NCBI GenBank assembly: GCA_965369385.1
Contig: CBDUQP010000033.1
Span: forward strand, 1-26,900
Length of the DNA: 26,900 nt
Source of the DNA: CBDUQP01 sp965369385
Lineage (GTDB): Bacteria > Planctomycetota > Phycisphaerae > SM23-33
Direction: 5' to 3'
Shown here: positions 1 through 7,938 of the stretch, one piece after another
Position numbering within the stretch: position 1 is the first letter of the stretch
How the letters are laid out: each line of letters begins with the position of its first letter
Position numbers and translations under genes: made by a program
The notes under the pieces: model-generated
What the model was told of the DNA's origin: nothing
Database searches by the model: none
The model's input: the letters and a program-made list of their open reading frames with translations, nothing else

Positions 1-50
1 CAACAACAATCTAACGTCAGAACTTGCGGAGAATCTCAACGGGCTGTTAG
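1..50. repeat. IS end fragment with TTAG target
   Basis: Positions 37-46 read CAACGGGCTG followed by TTAG (47-50). This is the outer end of an element whose body lies to the left of the window. Positions 15-46 match 16193-16224 at about 26 of 32 bases, so both are the same end of one IS type. The same CAGCCCGTTGA core, next to a CTAG-like tetranucleotide, recurs at 13020, 21109, 21275 and 26563. No coding sequence of this element is in the window at this end. Confidence 0.6.
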
Positions 51-102
51 ACCCTCTTTGGAATACCACAGTCAATGCAGCTCAATCACGTTGTGACGTA
101 CT

Positions 103-1015
103 CTACGAATGGCGGACGCTGGAAGCGTAGGCTTGTGCCGCCTGGATCACCTTTGACTCATGCTGTGCTTCATACTCGGTCGGGCTGACATAGCCCAGGC
201 TCGCATGCCATCGTTTGCGATTGTAGAACACTTCGATGTATTTGAACACATCCTGCTTCGCTTCTTCTCGCGTCCCGTACTTCTTGTTACACGTCCGTTC
301 CGTCTTCAGGCTGCCGAAGAAGCTCTCGTCTATCACGCTGTCCCAGTAGTTGCCCTTGTGGCTCATACTGCAGACAATCCTATGGGAACGCGGCAATTCC
401 CCGAACCTATCAGACAAGTACTGACAGCTTCGATCACTGTGGTGCATCACGGCCGGCTACTACGTCCTGCTGCCCAAGGGCCACCCGTAATGCGTCACAC
501 GCCAACTCCGCATCATTTCGTTGCGACATGGACCAGTCGACCACACGCCGCAAGAACACGTCCAATACAATCGCCAGATACATCCAGCCTTCGCCAGTTA
601 GGATGTACGTAATGTCGGCAGTCCACTTCTCGTTCGGTCCGGCGGCTGAGAAGTCACGATCCAACAGATTCTCCGTCACCGTACGATCATGATTGGAGTC
701 TGTCGTGACCACGAAGCGAAGTTTAGTCCACGAGAACAAGGCCTTTTCGTTCAGCACTCGCCGAACCATCTCACGGCAACAATCAATCTTCGCTTCTTGA
801 ACTATATCTTCGTGAACCTTGCAGCAGCCATAGATCCGACCGCTGTCATTGTAGAAATTCTCGGCCACCTTGGCGATCCTCTCCCATCTTCGGCAACGAT
901 TCGATGGCCCACGCCTGCACTATTCATAGTAGCCGCTGGCCGACACTTCTAGAACTCGGCACTGCGCCGCTATTGAATACTGGCTTGAATGATCCTTCAT
1001 CCAGGCGTACTTCAC
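103..1015 (-). pseudogene. IS3-family OrfB transposase (integrase core), frameshifted
   Basis: The reading starts at a GTG (1015) overlapping the orfA stop, with KYAWMKDHSSQ at the N-terminus. An in-frame TAG follows YYE at about 925, where this family normally has Trp. The integrase core then shows all three acidic positions: WTADITYI, HHSDRS and ESFFGSLKTE. A frameshift at about 440-450 separates the second Asp from the first part of the core. The C-terminus, with NRKRWHASLGYVSP, is typical of IS3 OrfB. One frameshift and one stop make it nonfunctional as read. Identity is clear from the core motifs. Confidence 0.85.
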
Positions 1016-1353
1016 AGCGACTCCTTTGCGAAGCACGCCGCTGCTCTCTTCAGTATCCCGTTCTCCATCTGGAGCCGGGCCCTCTCCTTGCGAAGGGCCT
1101 TGACCTCTTCGGCCACGGGAACAGCCTCGCCCTTAGGTAGAAGCTGGCCGCTATCGCAGAACTTCTTCACCCAATCGCGAATCGACCACAAAGTGGCTCA
1201 AAGACGGTCTGCAGCTTCACGATATGTGTAGCCTTATTCGACAACCAGTCTAGCTGCCCTGAGCTTGAACTCTTGGGGATAACGCTTCGATTCTGCCGTA
1301 ACGAACACTCCTGTCTGCGGCAGCAGTATATCTGCACGTCCACCGTCCGTCAT
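1012..1353 (-). pseudogene. IS3-family OrfA (helix-turn-helix) with two stops
   Basis: Starting at ATG 1353, the frame reads a short leader, then RYPQEFKLRAARLVVE, then a TAA, then GYTYREAADRL, then a TGA, then IRDWVKKFCDSGQLLPKGE. It ends with the leucine-zipper-like segment EVKALRKERARLQMENGILK and KESL before the stop at 1012. This is the HTH plus coiled-coil layout of IS3 OrfA proteins. The two internal stops fall where conserved Glu and Gly are expected, so they look like point mutations. Without OrfA the programmed OrfAB transposase cannot form. Confidence 0.8.
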
Positions 1354-1426
1354 TCGTAGAGCACATCATTGGACAATGCTGGCTTCACAACTACACGAAT
1401 ACGGCTTTGCATGCCCAGCCGTACAC

Positions 1427-2809
1427 TCAGTCACTGAAGACATGGAGAGAGTACGGCAACTTAGTGAACTCTCGACGAAGTCTCTCTTGAACAGCACATC
1501 GCACGTCCTTTGCAGATCGCTGTGATCTGATCACGATCTCGAGAGAGGTAATCATGCCTCGCTGCTCTACTGGGGTAACCTGCACGGATACGATTCCTGG
1601 CGTTCGCCGCAACTGCTCTCCAATATGCCCGACAGATACTCTCCCAGATGAAACACCTATTTCATCATCGATACGGCCCAGCAGGCGCAACCTTCCGTCT
1701 GGGGTTAGATAGCCCTTGTCCCCAGTTTGGAATGTAGTGCCTGCGAACGAGCCTCGCCCTGCATCATGCAGGTATCCTGAAGCTGCATAGGGCGACGTCA
1801 CTACCACTTCCTGCCCACCGATGATCTCAACCCTCACTCCGTGCAAAGGCCTGCCAACCGATAAGGGGTCAATATCCTTCGATAACTCCACAGAAATGGC
1901 ACCCGTCTCTGTGGCCCCGTACTGTTGCCGGATGTCCCAACCCCACCCGGCCTGGATAGACTGTCTCACTGATGTGCTCAGAGGTGCACCAGAGGAGATC
2001 ACATAGCGTGGGGGAACTCTGGTCGACTTCCTGGAAACACTCATCCGTGAAAGAAGCCACAAGGATTGCGGTCCGGCAATGACCACGTCAGGGACCCAGC
2101 GAAGCAGCGCATCGCGGATGGCTTGGAACCTGAACTTCTCGCACATGCAAAGGGTAGCGCCAGCCCTAAGAGTCGCCAGCATCCCACTTCCGAACCCATA
2201 CGAATGAATCAGAGGCACCAGGCACAGCAGTCTCTCTCCGACACCCAGACCGAGCGCACGCCCATACGCTTCAGCCTCCTTGAGTATCAGTTCCCATGTT
2301 CTGAACACGACCCTAGGCCGCCCCATACTACCAGAAGTGTAGTATACCACTCCATCTTCGTCGCACCGACGCTTCGCAATCGTGCCGTTATGGGGATTTG
2401 CCTCCAGCACCAGCGCATGGTGGATCGTGTGCGGACCGTGACACGCCTGAAGCAATGCCCCCGGATCGATGGATGTTTCTGTCAGCGAGGTTTCGCTGAC
2501 ACGCTGCATCAATCGCCAATGAGAACAACAAAGCGTGCCCGGATTCATGTGCGGAGATAGGGCCAATCCGATGTCTGCTGTTTGAGTAGCTAGAAGCAAG
2601 AGTGGAATCCAGTGACTGGATAGGCCGCAAGCTACGATGGTCTCACCGGGACGCACACCTTGCTCGCATAGCCATCGTGCAAGTATCTCTCCAGCCTTAA
2701 GCAATTGGGCATAAGTGCAGGACGACCTTTCAGTTACCACAGCAGTTATGTCTGCATGGGAACGAAATGACTCCAGCAAAGACACTTGTTGTTGGAACGT
2801 TTCCATCAT
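1427..2809 (-). CDS. AMP-forming acyl/aryl ligase (ANL superfamily), short C-terminus
   Basis: A 460-residue adenylate-forming enzyme expected to activate a carboxylic acid with ATP, for loading onto CoA or a carrier protein. Visible motifs are the P-loop-like YYTSGSMGRPR (156-166), QQYGATETG (295-303), TGDKGY (362-367) and GRIDDEI (378-384). The protein stops after LHVFSD, before the usual GK motif that carries the catalytic lysine of the C-terminal subdomain, and the A8 region reads IGVSSGR. It may therefore be truncated, reduced to adenylation with altered geometry, or active on an unusual substrate. The stop lies 58 bp from the IS3 end, so erosion of the 3' end is possible. Its ATG overlaps the GT4 gene stop (ATGA), showing translational coupling. 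The nearest functional analogy is the acyl-CoA ligases of exosortase-A loci, which is an inference. Confidence 0.85.
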   Translation of the reverse strand: MMETFQQQVSLLESFRSHADITAVVTERSSCTYAQLLKAGEILARWLCEQGVRPGETIVACGLSSHWIPLLLLATQTADIGLALSPHMNPGTLCCSHWRLMQRVSETSLTETSIDPGALLQACHGPHTIHHALVLEANPHNGTIAKRRCDEDGVVYYTSGSMGRPRVVFRTWELILKEAEAYGRALGLGVGERLLCLVPLIHSYGFGSGMLATLRAGATLCMCEKFRFQAIRDALLRWVPDVVIAGPQSLWLLSRMSVSRKSTRVPPRYVISSGAPLSTSVRQSIQAGWGWDIRQQYGATETGAISVELSKDIDPLSVGRPLHGVRVEIIGGQEVVVTSPYAASGYLHDAGRGSFAGTTFQTGDKGYLTPDGRLRLLGRIDDEIGVSSGRVSVGHIGEQLRRTPGIVSVQVTPVEQRGMITSLEIVIRSQRSAKDVRCAVQERLRREFTKLPYSLHVFSD

Positions 2810-3951
2810 TTGGTTGGCTTGACACTCAATCGCATTACATCCCTATATACCGCCAGCACTTTGCTAACCATAGCGCTCATGGAGAATTCACGTTCAGCTA
2901 GTGCCCTTCCTCGTCTCCCCATCCGTCTCCTCAGCGTAGGATCGTCCCAAAGCCGAAGGACTTGTCGGGCCATCATCTTGGGCCAGTTTCCTCTTCTGGC
3001 CACCAGCACACCTGTATCCCCCTTCCGCACAAGCTCCCGTAGTCCTGGAATGTCTGTCCCCACGACGGGAGTCCCAGAAGCTGCGGCCTCAAGCACAGCT
3101 ACGGGGCAAGGGTCCCAGATGGAGGGCATCAATAGGGCAAATGCTCCCTGAAGCCATTTGACCACATTGCGGGGATGCTGAAATCCGATGACATCTGCGT
3201 GACAGCCTCTGAGTTCTTCTCTGAGCCAGTGTTCCCGATCTCCGGTACCGCACACGATTAAGTGAACGGGGCGTTGCTTCTGGATATACTGCATGATACG
3301 CGGTAAAGAGTCCATGCCCTTCTGTTTGGAAAGCCTGCCGACAAACAGGAGAAACTGACGATGTGAATTCTGTGATGGACAGAACATACCCACATCTACC
3401 CCGTTATGAACCGTTCTGATGCATTGACTTCGAGTCGTGTGAGGTGAGCGTTCTATGATCTGGGTCATCCAGTCGCTAACCCCCACAATGGCTGCTGCGT
3501 TTTCAAAGATGCGTTCCTCTGCCGCTTCGATGCGTCTCTTACCACTTGCGGCAGCGTTATCCATGTACAATGCCGCCGGGAAATGACACGTATAGACTAG
3601 GGGCTTTCCCCATTTTCGTGAAAGATATATGGCAGCTTGCGTGAATAAGGGCGTGTGAAGGTGAATTACATCTGCCCCCCCAGGGCAAATACGAACACCG
3701 TCGCGTATCGCGCACATGTTTACAGCTAGCAGTTCCTTGTCATTGTGGTATGTCCGCAAGTCGTTTTGCCCGTGCGACACTGCCCAGACTCCAGGCCCAT
3801 ACATCTGTCGACTCGTGTTTCCCGACGCGTACGTCAATGTAACACAGTGATGTCCTGAACTCAGACTGCCCCTATGAATGGCCGCCACTTGTGAAGCGTC
3901 TCCGCCATATACCTGCGGCGGATAGGACGAAGATAACTGTAGGATGTTCAT
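2806..3951 (-). CDS. GT4-family glycosyltransferase
   Basis: A 381-residue GT-B retaining glycosyltransferase, expected to be cytosolic or peripheral to the membrane. The N-terminus MNILQLSSSYPPQVYGG has the glycine loop of group 1 transferases. The middle shows GVSDWM and HNGVD. The donor-binding half starts at FVGRLSKQKG and contains WDPCPVAVLEAAASGTPVV, where the usual E-x7-E is D-x7-E. The C-terminus ends with repeated Arg-rich helices. It begins 8 bp after the ketosynthase stop and ends overlapping the ligase start, so the three genes form one operon. Sugar donor and acceptor cannot be read from sequence. It probably transfers a sugar onto an acylated or lipid-linked intermediate. Confidence 0.9.
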   Translation of the reverse strand: MNILQLSSSYPPQVYGGDASQVAAIHRGSLSSGHHCVTLTYASGNTSRQMYGPGVWAVSHGQNDLRTYHNDKELLAVNMCAIRDGVRICPGGADVIHLHTPLFTQAAIYLSRKWGKPLVYTCHFPAALYMDNAAASGKRRIEAAEERIFENAAAIVGVSDWMTQIIERSPHTTRSQCIRTVHNGVDVGMFCPSQNSHRQFLLFVGRLSKQKGMDSLPRIMQYIQKQRPVHLIVCGTGDREHWLREELRGCHADVIGFQHPRNVVKWLQGAFALLMPSIWDPCPVAVLEAAASGTPVVGTDIPGLRELVRKGDTGVLVARRGNWPKMMARQVLRLWDDPTLRRRMGRRGRALAEREFSMSAMVSKVLAVYRDVMRLSVKPTK

Positions 3952-3959
3952 GATTTGAA

Positions 3960-5831
3960 CTAATCAGGCGACTGTCCCGCCGCGAAGAGAATCCATGTGG
4001 CGGTTCGAACGCCACGACTTATTAGCACAGTGGGACCGTCCTCTGCCCTGCTTTCCATGCAGTCTCCCTGAGCCAACTCAGAGAGTAGCTCCAACGGGTT
4101 CTGTTCTAGGACCGTCGACATGGGTTGGCTTACTACAACGCGCACCTTGGCTGGCAATCGCGTCCTTTCTAGCCCCTGCAATAGTCGATGCTCTTGAAAG
4201 ATATCCTCAACAGACGCAGAACGCCTGGAAGTCGAACCCCACGTTTCCACCTTCAGCGAACCGGCGTCGCCACCGGGGTGAGCCGATAACAACACAGCCC
4301 GGGCCCGTAAGGCTTGGCTCTGCGGTTCAGGAGTCTTTTCCAGAAAGACCATGCAAAACTCGTCTCGCTCGCCAGTAGCCACTGCATCGGTGGCCAAACC
4401 GATCATATCGAAGTAACCGTCCGAGCGGGAGGAGATCGAGGCAATGCTGCCAGATACGTGCAAAGACCGGGCTGCTATCGCAAGGATGAAGCTCGGGACC
4501 GTGCCAAGAAAGTCAGAAGGAGGTACGCGAGCGTTCAGGGGATACGGTTCCGCCGGGCGCCCTGGCTGACGCAGCATTGTGACCAGGAACAGGCCCATGT
4601 TCTGATACTGCCCTCTCTCGCGCCCTTGGCCTAAGACCTCATGTAGTGCCGCAGTTACCAAGCCCTTACCAGGCCCGAGCGGATCCCCAACCTTCTCACA
4701 GACCTTTGGCAAGGCGCTACCCTCGTAGAACCATCTCGAAACATCCCGCAAGAAGACACTGCGACGCGTGGCCGATCGGTTTGCGTCGGGCGCCGCCGAG
4801 AACAAAGCCGCAGCGTGGTTGCCGTCAATTCCATACGCACAGCAGATCGCTGTCTTGCATGCGATCGGTCCGGATCCTGGCCGTACCAAATGTACCGGTC
4901 CGTCAAGAATTTGGGCCTCCGTGTGCTGAACAACTGCAACACCTCGCCCCTCAATAGCTGCCACTGCGGCTGCGATATTCAGAACCCCAGACGCTTCCAG
5001 CGTATGACCAATGCTGGCTTTGATGGAGGTCGCCCAAATGCTGTCTCGGAACAAATGATCGAATGCTTCCTTCTCTGCCGCGTCGTTGTGCATGGTTCCG
5101 GTGCCATGAGCTACAATCAATTCCGCGCGGTGTCCTCGCCCGACAGCACCAATCACATTGACAATCGCCCGCCAATCGGGACACAACTCGCCCTCGCTGC
5201 TGAATACCTGACGAATTGGTCCCACCCGAACGAGTCTATCCGAGAAAGTCCCCATCTTGTCCAAGACTAGACAGCCGCCGGCCTCACCAAGAACAACTGA
5301 TTGGCGTTTGCGATCAAATGGCATGCAGGTAGAGTTTCGCAACAGCCCCAAGGATGTGAATCCAACTCTCTGGACAAGACTATGCACATTGGCCCCGGCC
5401 AGGAGCACGCGATCCGCTCTGTCCGATTCTAGCAGCCATGTTGCGGCTTCCAAAGCGCTCATCCCACTAGAACAAGCATTGGTGAACACAAACGCTGGCC
5501 CGATGATTCCCAACTCCTCCGCCACTGCTTCAACAACGTCACACGCTGCCTCCTCTAGCGACGGGGGGCCTGACGTGGCAACCACTAATCCGCAACGGGT
5601 CGGAGGTACATCTCTCGGAGCGTTGTTCGCTGCCACGTGAATCGCCTCCTTGGCCGCGAAACACAACAAGTCCTGCAAGTTGGGCTTGGAACCATCGCTT
5701 CGCGCCGGGGGACAGAGATACCAGTAGTCTGAAGATCTTACATCCGTGTCAGCTCGGACTATTCCCTCTGCAAACCGAGTATACCCCCACCCTAATGTTG
5801 TTACTGCTCCGATGCCCGTAATGTAAATCAC
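3960..5831 (-). CDS. Beta-ketoacyl synthase with degenerate second KS-like half
   Basis: A 623-residue protein starting at GTG (MIYITGIGAVTTLG), with GGAG eight bases upstream. Residues 1-350 form a complete condensing domain: nucleophile Cys120 in TNACSSGMSALEAA, His242 in VAHGTGTMHND, and Lys271 and His276 in SIKASIGHTLEASG. It should catalyse decarboxylative Claisen condensation on an acyl-carrier-bound chain. Residues about 361-623 are extra. The stretch around PSFILAIAARSLHVSGSIAS, followed by a helix and CMVFLEKTPE, resembles the core of a thiolase fold with Ser where Cys is expected, like a chain-length-factor half. Single-domain KS proteins have about 410 residues, so this looks like a KS-CLF-type fusion. 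No ACP, ketoreductase, dehydratase or acyltransferase gene lies in the window. An ISL3 relic lies directly upstream, so its native promoter may be lost. Confidence 0.88.
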   Translation of the reverse strand: MIYITGIGAVTTLGWGYTRFAEGIVRADTDVRSSDYWYLCPPARSDGSKPNLQDLLCFAAKEAIHVAANNAPRDVPPTRCGLVVATSGPPSLEEAACDVVEAVAEELGIIGPAFVFTNACSSGMSALEAATWLLESDRADRVLLAGANVHSLVQRVGFTSLGLLRNSTCMPFDRKRQSVVLGEAGGCLVLDKMGTFSDRLVRVGPIRQVFSSEGELCPDWRAIVNVIGAVGRGHRAELIVAHGTGTMHNDAAEKEAFDHLFRDSIWATSIKASIGHTLEASGVLNIAAAVAAIEGRGVAVVQHTEAQILDGPVHLVRPGSGPIACKTAICCAYGIDGNHAAALFSAAPDANRSATRRSVFLRDVSRWFYEGSALPKVCEKVGDPLGPGKGLVTAALHEVLGQGRERGQYQNMGLFLVTMLRQPGRPAEPYPLNARVPPSDFLGTVPSFILAIAARSLHVSGSIASISSRSDGYFDMIGLATDAVATGERDEFCMVFLEKTPEPQSQALRARAVLLSAHPGGDAGSLKVETWGSTSRRSASVEDIFQEHRLLQGLERTRLPAKVRVVVSQPMSTVLEQNPLELLSELAQGDCMESRAEDGPTVLISRGVRTATWILFAAGQSPD

Positions 5832-5949
5832 TGGGGATACTCCATCCTCTGCGTCATGAACGTCGCCGTGGCAATTGGCCTGTTAAATAGAGCATGGTCC
5901 GTCTCCTCAGGAAGGCCCTCAATGCCAAACACATGTGGTTCATGCGTAC

Positions 5950-6340
5950 GTTGCGGAGAGGTCCTGTCGCCTTCTGATGAAGAAGTGCTCGTCATCGTGT
6001 CAGCCGTGGGCCATTCGGCTGATGACCTTAACAGTGTCGTTGATCCGTTCCGACAAGCCGTACGGAGTTGACAGCTGCAGTGAGCTATGACGCCTGGGAG
6101 ATACTCCTTGATCTTTTCGGTGAGCGTCTTCAGTGGCTCGATCCGGCTGCGGATTCCCCAGCCACACCACCGCATCCAGAATTGTTGGGCATACGCATCC
6201 GAGCATCCCCCGGGGCGTTCCAGGTCATGCTTCAGCACGTACACCGTATCAGATTCTTGTTGGCCCCAAACCGCTGCAAATGCACTGATGGTTACGTTCA
6301 AGCCACAACTCGGCCGAGATTTCTTCTTAATCACTCTTGA
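5950..6340 (-). pseudogene. ISL3-family transposase C-terminal fragment, frameshifted
   Basis: Minus-strand reading gives VYVLKHDLERP, then AYAQQFWMRWCGWGIRSRIE, PLKTLTEKIKEYLPGVI and, after a frameshift near 6070, GLSERINDTVKVISRMAHG, then a stop and DDEHFFIRRRQ. The order of a W-rich helix, a Ser-Arg-Leu/Ile-x-Pro-hydrophobic-Lys segment, an NG-x-x-E-x-IN segment and a terminal Tyr/Phe-Phe helix is that of ISL3 (IS204/IS1001/IS1096/IS1165) transposases. Only about the last third is left and no inverted repeats were recognised. It sits between the ketosynthase start and the IS3 fragment, as part of a stack of debris separating block C from block D. Confidence 0.65.
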
Positions 6341-6400
6341 CGCCTGCATCAAATCGCATGGCCGCCCCAATTGAGTAGCCTTCCAAACGCCCCAAGATCC

Positions 6401-6680
6401 TGACGTGCTCAATAAACGACGGCCACTGGAAGCATCGACCTATGCAGCCTGGGGCACCCTTGACTCATACTGTTCTTCATGCTCCGCCTAGCAGAGAATC
6501 CCAAGCTCGCATGTCGTCGTTTGCGATCGTAGAACACTTCGATGTACTTGAACACATCCAGCTTGGCTTTTTCTCGCGTCCCGTACTTCTTGTCACACGT
6601 CCATTCCGTCTTCAAGCTGCCGAAGAAGCTCTCGGTTATCGCGTTGGCCCGGCAGTTGCCCTTGTAGCACACACAGCAAC
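6401..6680 (-). mobile_element. IS3-family fragment, diverged second copy of the 94-1368 element
   Basis: The left end begins TGACGTGCTC at 6401, the same start as the inverted repeat at position 94. The minus strand then encodes the OrfB end: ITESFFGSLKTEWTCDKKYG, then KYIEVFYDRKRRHASLGF. Similarity to 94-370 runs to about 6680 and then ends. Only the last Glu of the DDE core is left. It lies just downstream of the DUF362 gene stop (6724). Differences from the first copy are spread along the length, so it is an older or separate insertion. Confidence 0.75.
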
Positions 6681-6723
6681 CGCTCACACATTTCCCTTTC
6701 GCCCATATGCACTTTCGGATCAC

Positions 6724-7857
6724 TCATGCTGGCCTTTCCAAGAGCACGGCGCCACATGGGCACATCTCGACGCAGCAAAAGCACCCAACGCACCGGTCCT
6801 CGTCCAACGCCAATAGGTCCCCGCTCCAGGTCATCGCTCCCACAGGGCACACCTCTACACAACCACCACATTGTCGACACCTCTTACGGTCGATTCGGAT
6901 TCTCACTGCAACTGACCCGGCACCGATCGACGCACAAGCTGCCTTCATATCGGCACAATGCATATTCGGAAACTCCCATGCCACGGCGAGTGAATCCGGA
7001 CGTCCCCCAGCCCAAACGATTTCTGGCTCTTCCGCACCGAGTGCATCATGGCATGCCCTTGTCATCGGGAGCTCTCTGCTACTTCCCCCCAGTAGCCGCG
7101 TTACCGCGATATCGAGGGCGAAAGGGCTGACGCTGGCCAGTATTACACCCGATGCTTTCGGGCTGCCGGTCTCTCCCGGGCCCAGTCCATCCAAGCCCAC
7201 AACTCCATCAACAATGGTAAGCGAAGGCCCTGCTCGCTGACATATGTCTCTGCACACTTCCGCCATTTCTCGCGAACTCGGACAATGGCGGTGGAGTTGG
7301 AGTTTTGCACGACCTGGCACCATCCCCAGCAAGTTCTTGACAGCACAGCTCAGCCCCACAAGCACATGACTCTTAAGCTTTGGTAGATTGATGGTCGGCG
7401 TTCCTTTCGGGGTAGCTGCAAGCGGGATCTCCAGGCCACCATTCAGCGTAATGAGTTCAGCAGCTAATGATTCGACCGAGACCCATTCTGCACCTTGGAT
7501 CCGTTGGATTGCCTCTAATACGCCTGTTCTGAGAAGAATCTCATCCGACTTGGAGTCCGAATAGATTGCGGCTGGACTGTCACCCACCAAGCACCTGTAC
7601 CCCAGCTCTGTCAAGTACTCCATCACTGCACGCAGGAAGGCAGGATGTGTTGTTATGCACTTGCTGGGGCAGAACGGCCCCATGAGATTGGGTTTGCAAA
7701 ACACCTGACTAGTCTCGCCCAAGATAGCCGCGATGTTTCCCAAGGGTTTGACCACCCTCACTATGGCCTCCGATAGCTCCGTTTGCTCGTAAGAGTCACA
7801 ACGGGTTGCGATCACAACATTAGCGAGCTTTCTTTCAGCCTTGTACATATTCTCCAA
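6724..7857 (-). CDS. DUF362 protein with C-terminal 2[4Fe-4S] ferredoxin domain
   Basis: A 377-residue protein. The first 310 residues follow the DUF362 pattern, including VFCKPNLMG, THPAFLRAVMEYL, GDSPAA, INLPKLKSHVLVG, AVKNLLGMVPG, IVDGVVGLDGLGP and an ASVSPFALD segment. The last 57 residues carry two cysteine sets, CRQCGGCVEVCP and CVGCFCCVEMCP, each able to bind a [4Fe-4S] cluster. DUF362 has no firmly assigned reaction. The ferredoxin tail suggests electron transfer, perhaps to one of the two radical SAM enzymes in the cluster, which is an inference. The first codon as read is TTG (7857), and ATG at 7848 is an equally good start. A strong hairpin lies between it and the preceding hydrolase gene. 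Confidence 0.9.
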   Translation of the reverse strand: MENMYKAERKLANVVIATRCDSYEQTELSEAIVRVVKPLGNIAAILGETSQVFCKPNLMGPFCPSKCITTHPAFLRAVMEYLTELGYRCLVGDSPAAIYSDSKSDEILLRTGVLEAIQRIQGAEWVSVESLAAELITLNGGLEIPLAATPKGTPTINLPKLKSHVLVGLSCAVKNLLGMVPGRAKLQLHRHCPSSREMAEVCRDICQRAGPSLTIVDGVVGLDGLGPGETGSPKASGVILASVSPFALDIAVTRLLGGSSRELPMTRACHDALGAEEPEIVWAGGRPDSLAVAWEFPNMHCADMKAACASIGAGSVAVRIRIDRKRCRQCGGCVEVCPVGAMTWSGDLLALDEDRCVGCFCCVEMCPCGAVLLERPA

Positions 7858-7900
7858 TACTCCACGGTGCGTCTCTATCCGAGGATGAATACTACCCTAA

Positions 7901-7938
7901 GCTAGTTGCATCGAGTCCACAGACTCGGCGCAACTAGC
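7901..7938. terminator. Hairpin at the hydrolase stop codon
   Basis: GCTAGTTGC (7901-7909) pairs with GCAACTAGC (7930-7938). CGAGTC (7912-7917) pairs with GACTCG (7922-7927) around a CACA loop, with one internal AT/GC mismatch. On the minus transcript it contains the hydrolase TAG stop (7934-7936) and lies about 45 bases upstream of the DUF362 start. No T tract follows, so it may be a weak or Rho-aided terminator, an RNA-stability element or an attenuator rather than a full intrinsic terminator. Confidence 0.5.

Larger units (their letters stand above)
94..1368 (-). mobile_element. IS3-family insertion sequence, decayed
   Basis: The element is bounded by imperfect inverted repeats. The left end (94-117) reads TGACGTACTCTACGAATGGC and continues GGAC. 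The right end, read inward from 1368, is TGATGTGCTCTACGAATGAC and continues GGAC. Both begin with TG, as IS3-family ends do. A 3-bp direct repeat, TTG, flanks it at 91-93 and 1369-1371, which fits the short target duplications of the family. Its length of 1275 bp is normal. It holds an orfA/orfB pair on the minus strand, both disrupted, so it is probably immobile unless helped in trans. A diverged copy of its orfB end lies at 6401-6680. Confidence 0.85.

Noticed and set aside
160..612. 150-codon plus-strand open frame
   Set aside because: It is the reverse of IS3 orfB and contains no recognisable domain.
2066..2560. 164-codon plus-strand open frame in the ligase gene
   Set aside because: Shadow of the ligase, whose motifs lie on the opposite strand.
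5828..6412. Intact 194-residue protein upstream of the ketosynthase
   Set aside because: Only its middle matches an ISL3 transposase and the conserved end continues in another frame; it is a relic, not a gene.
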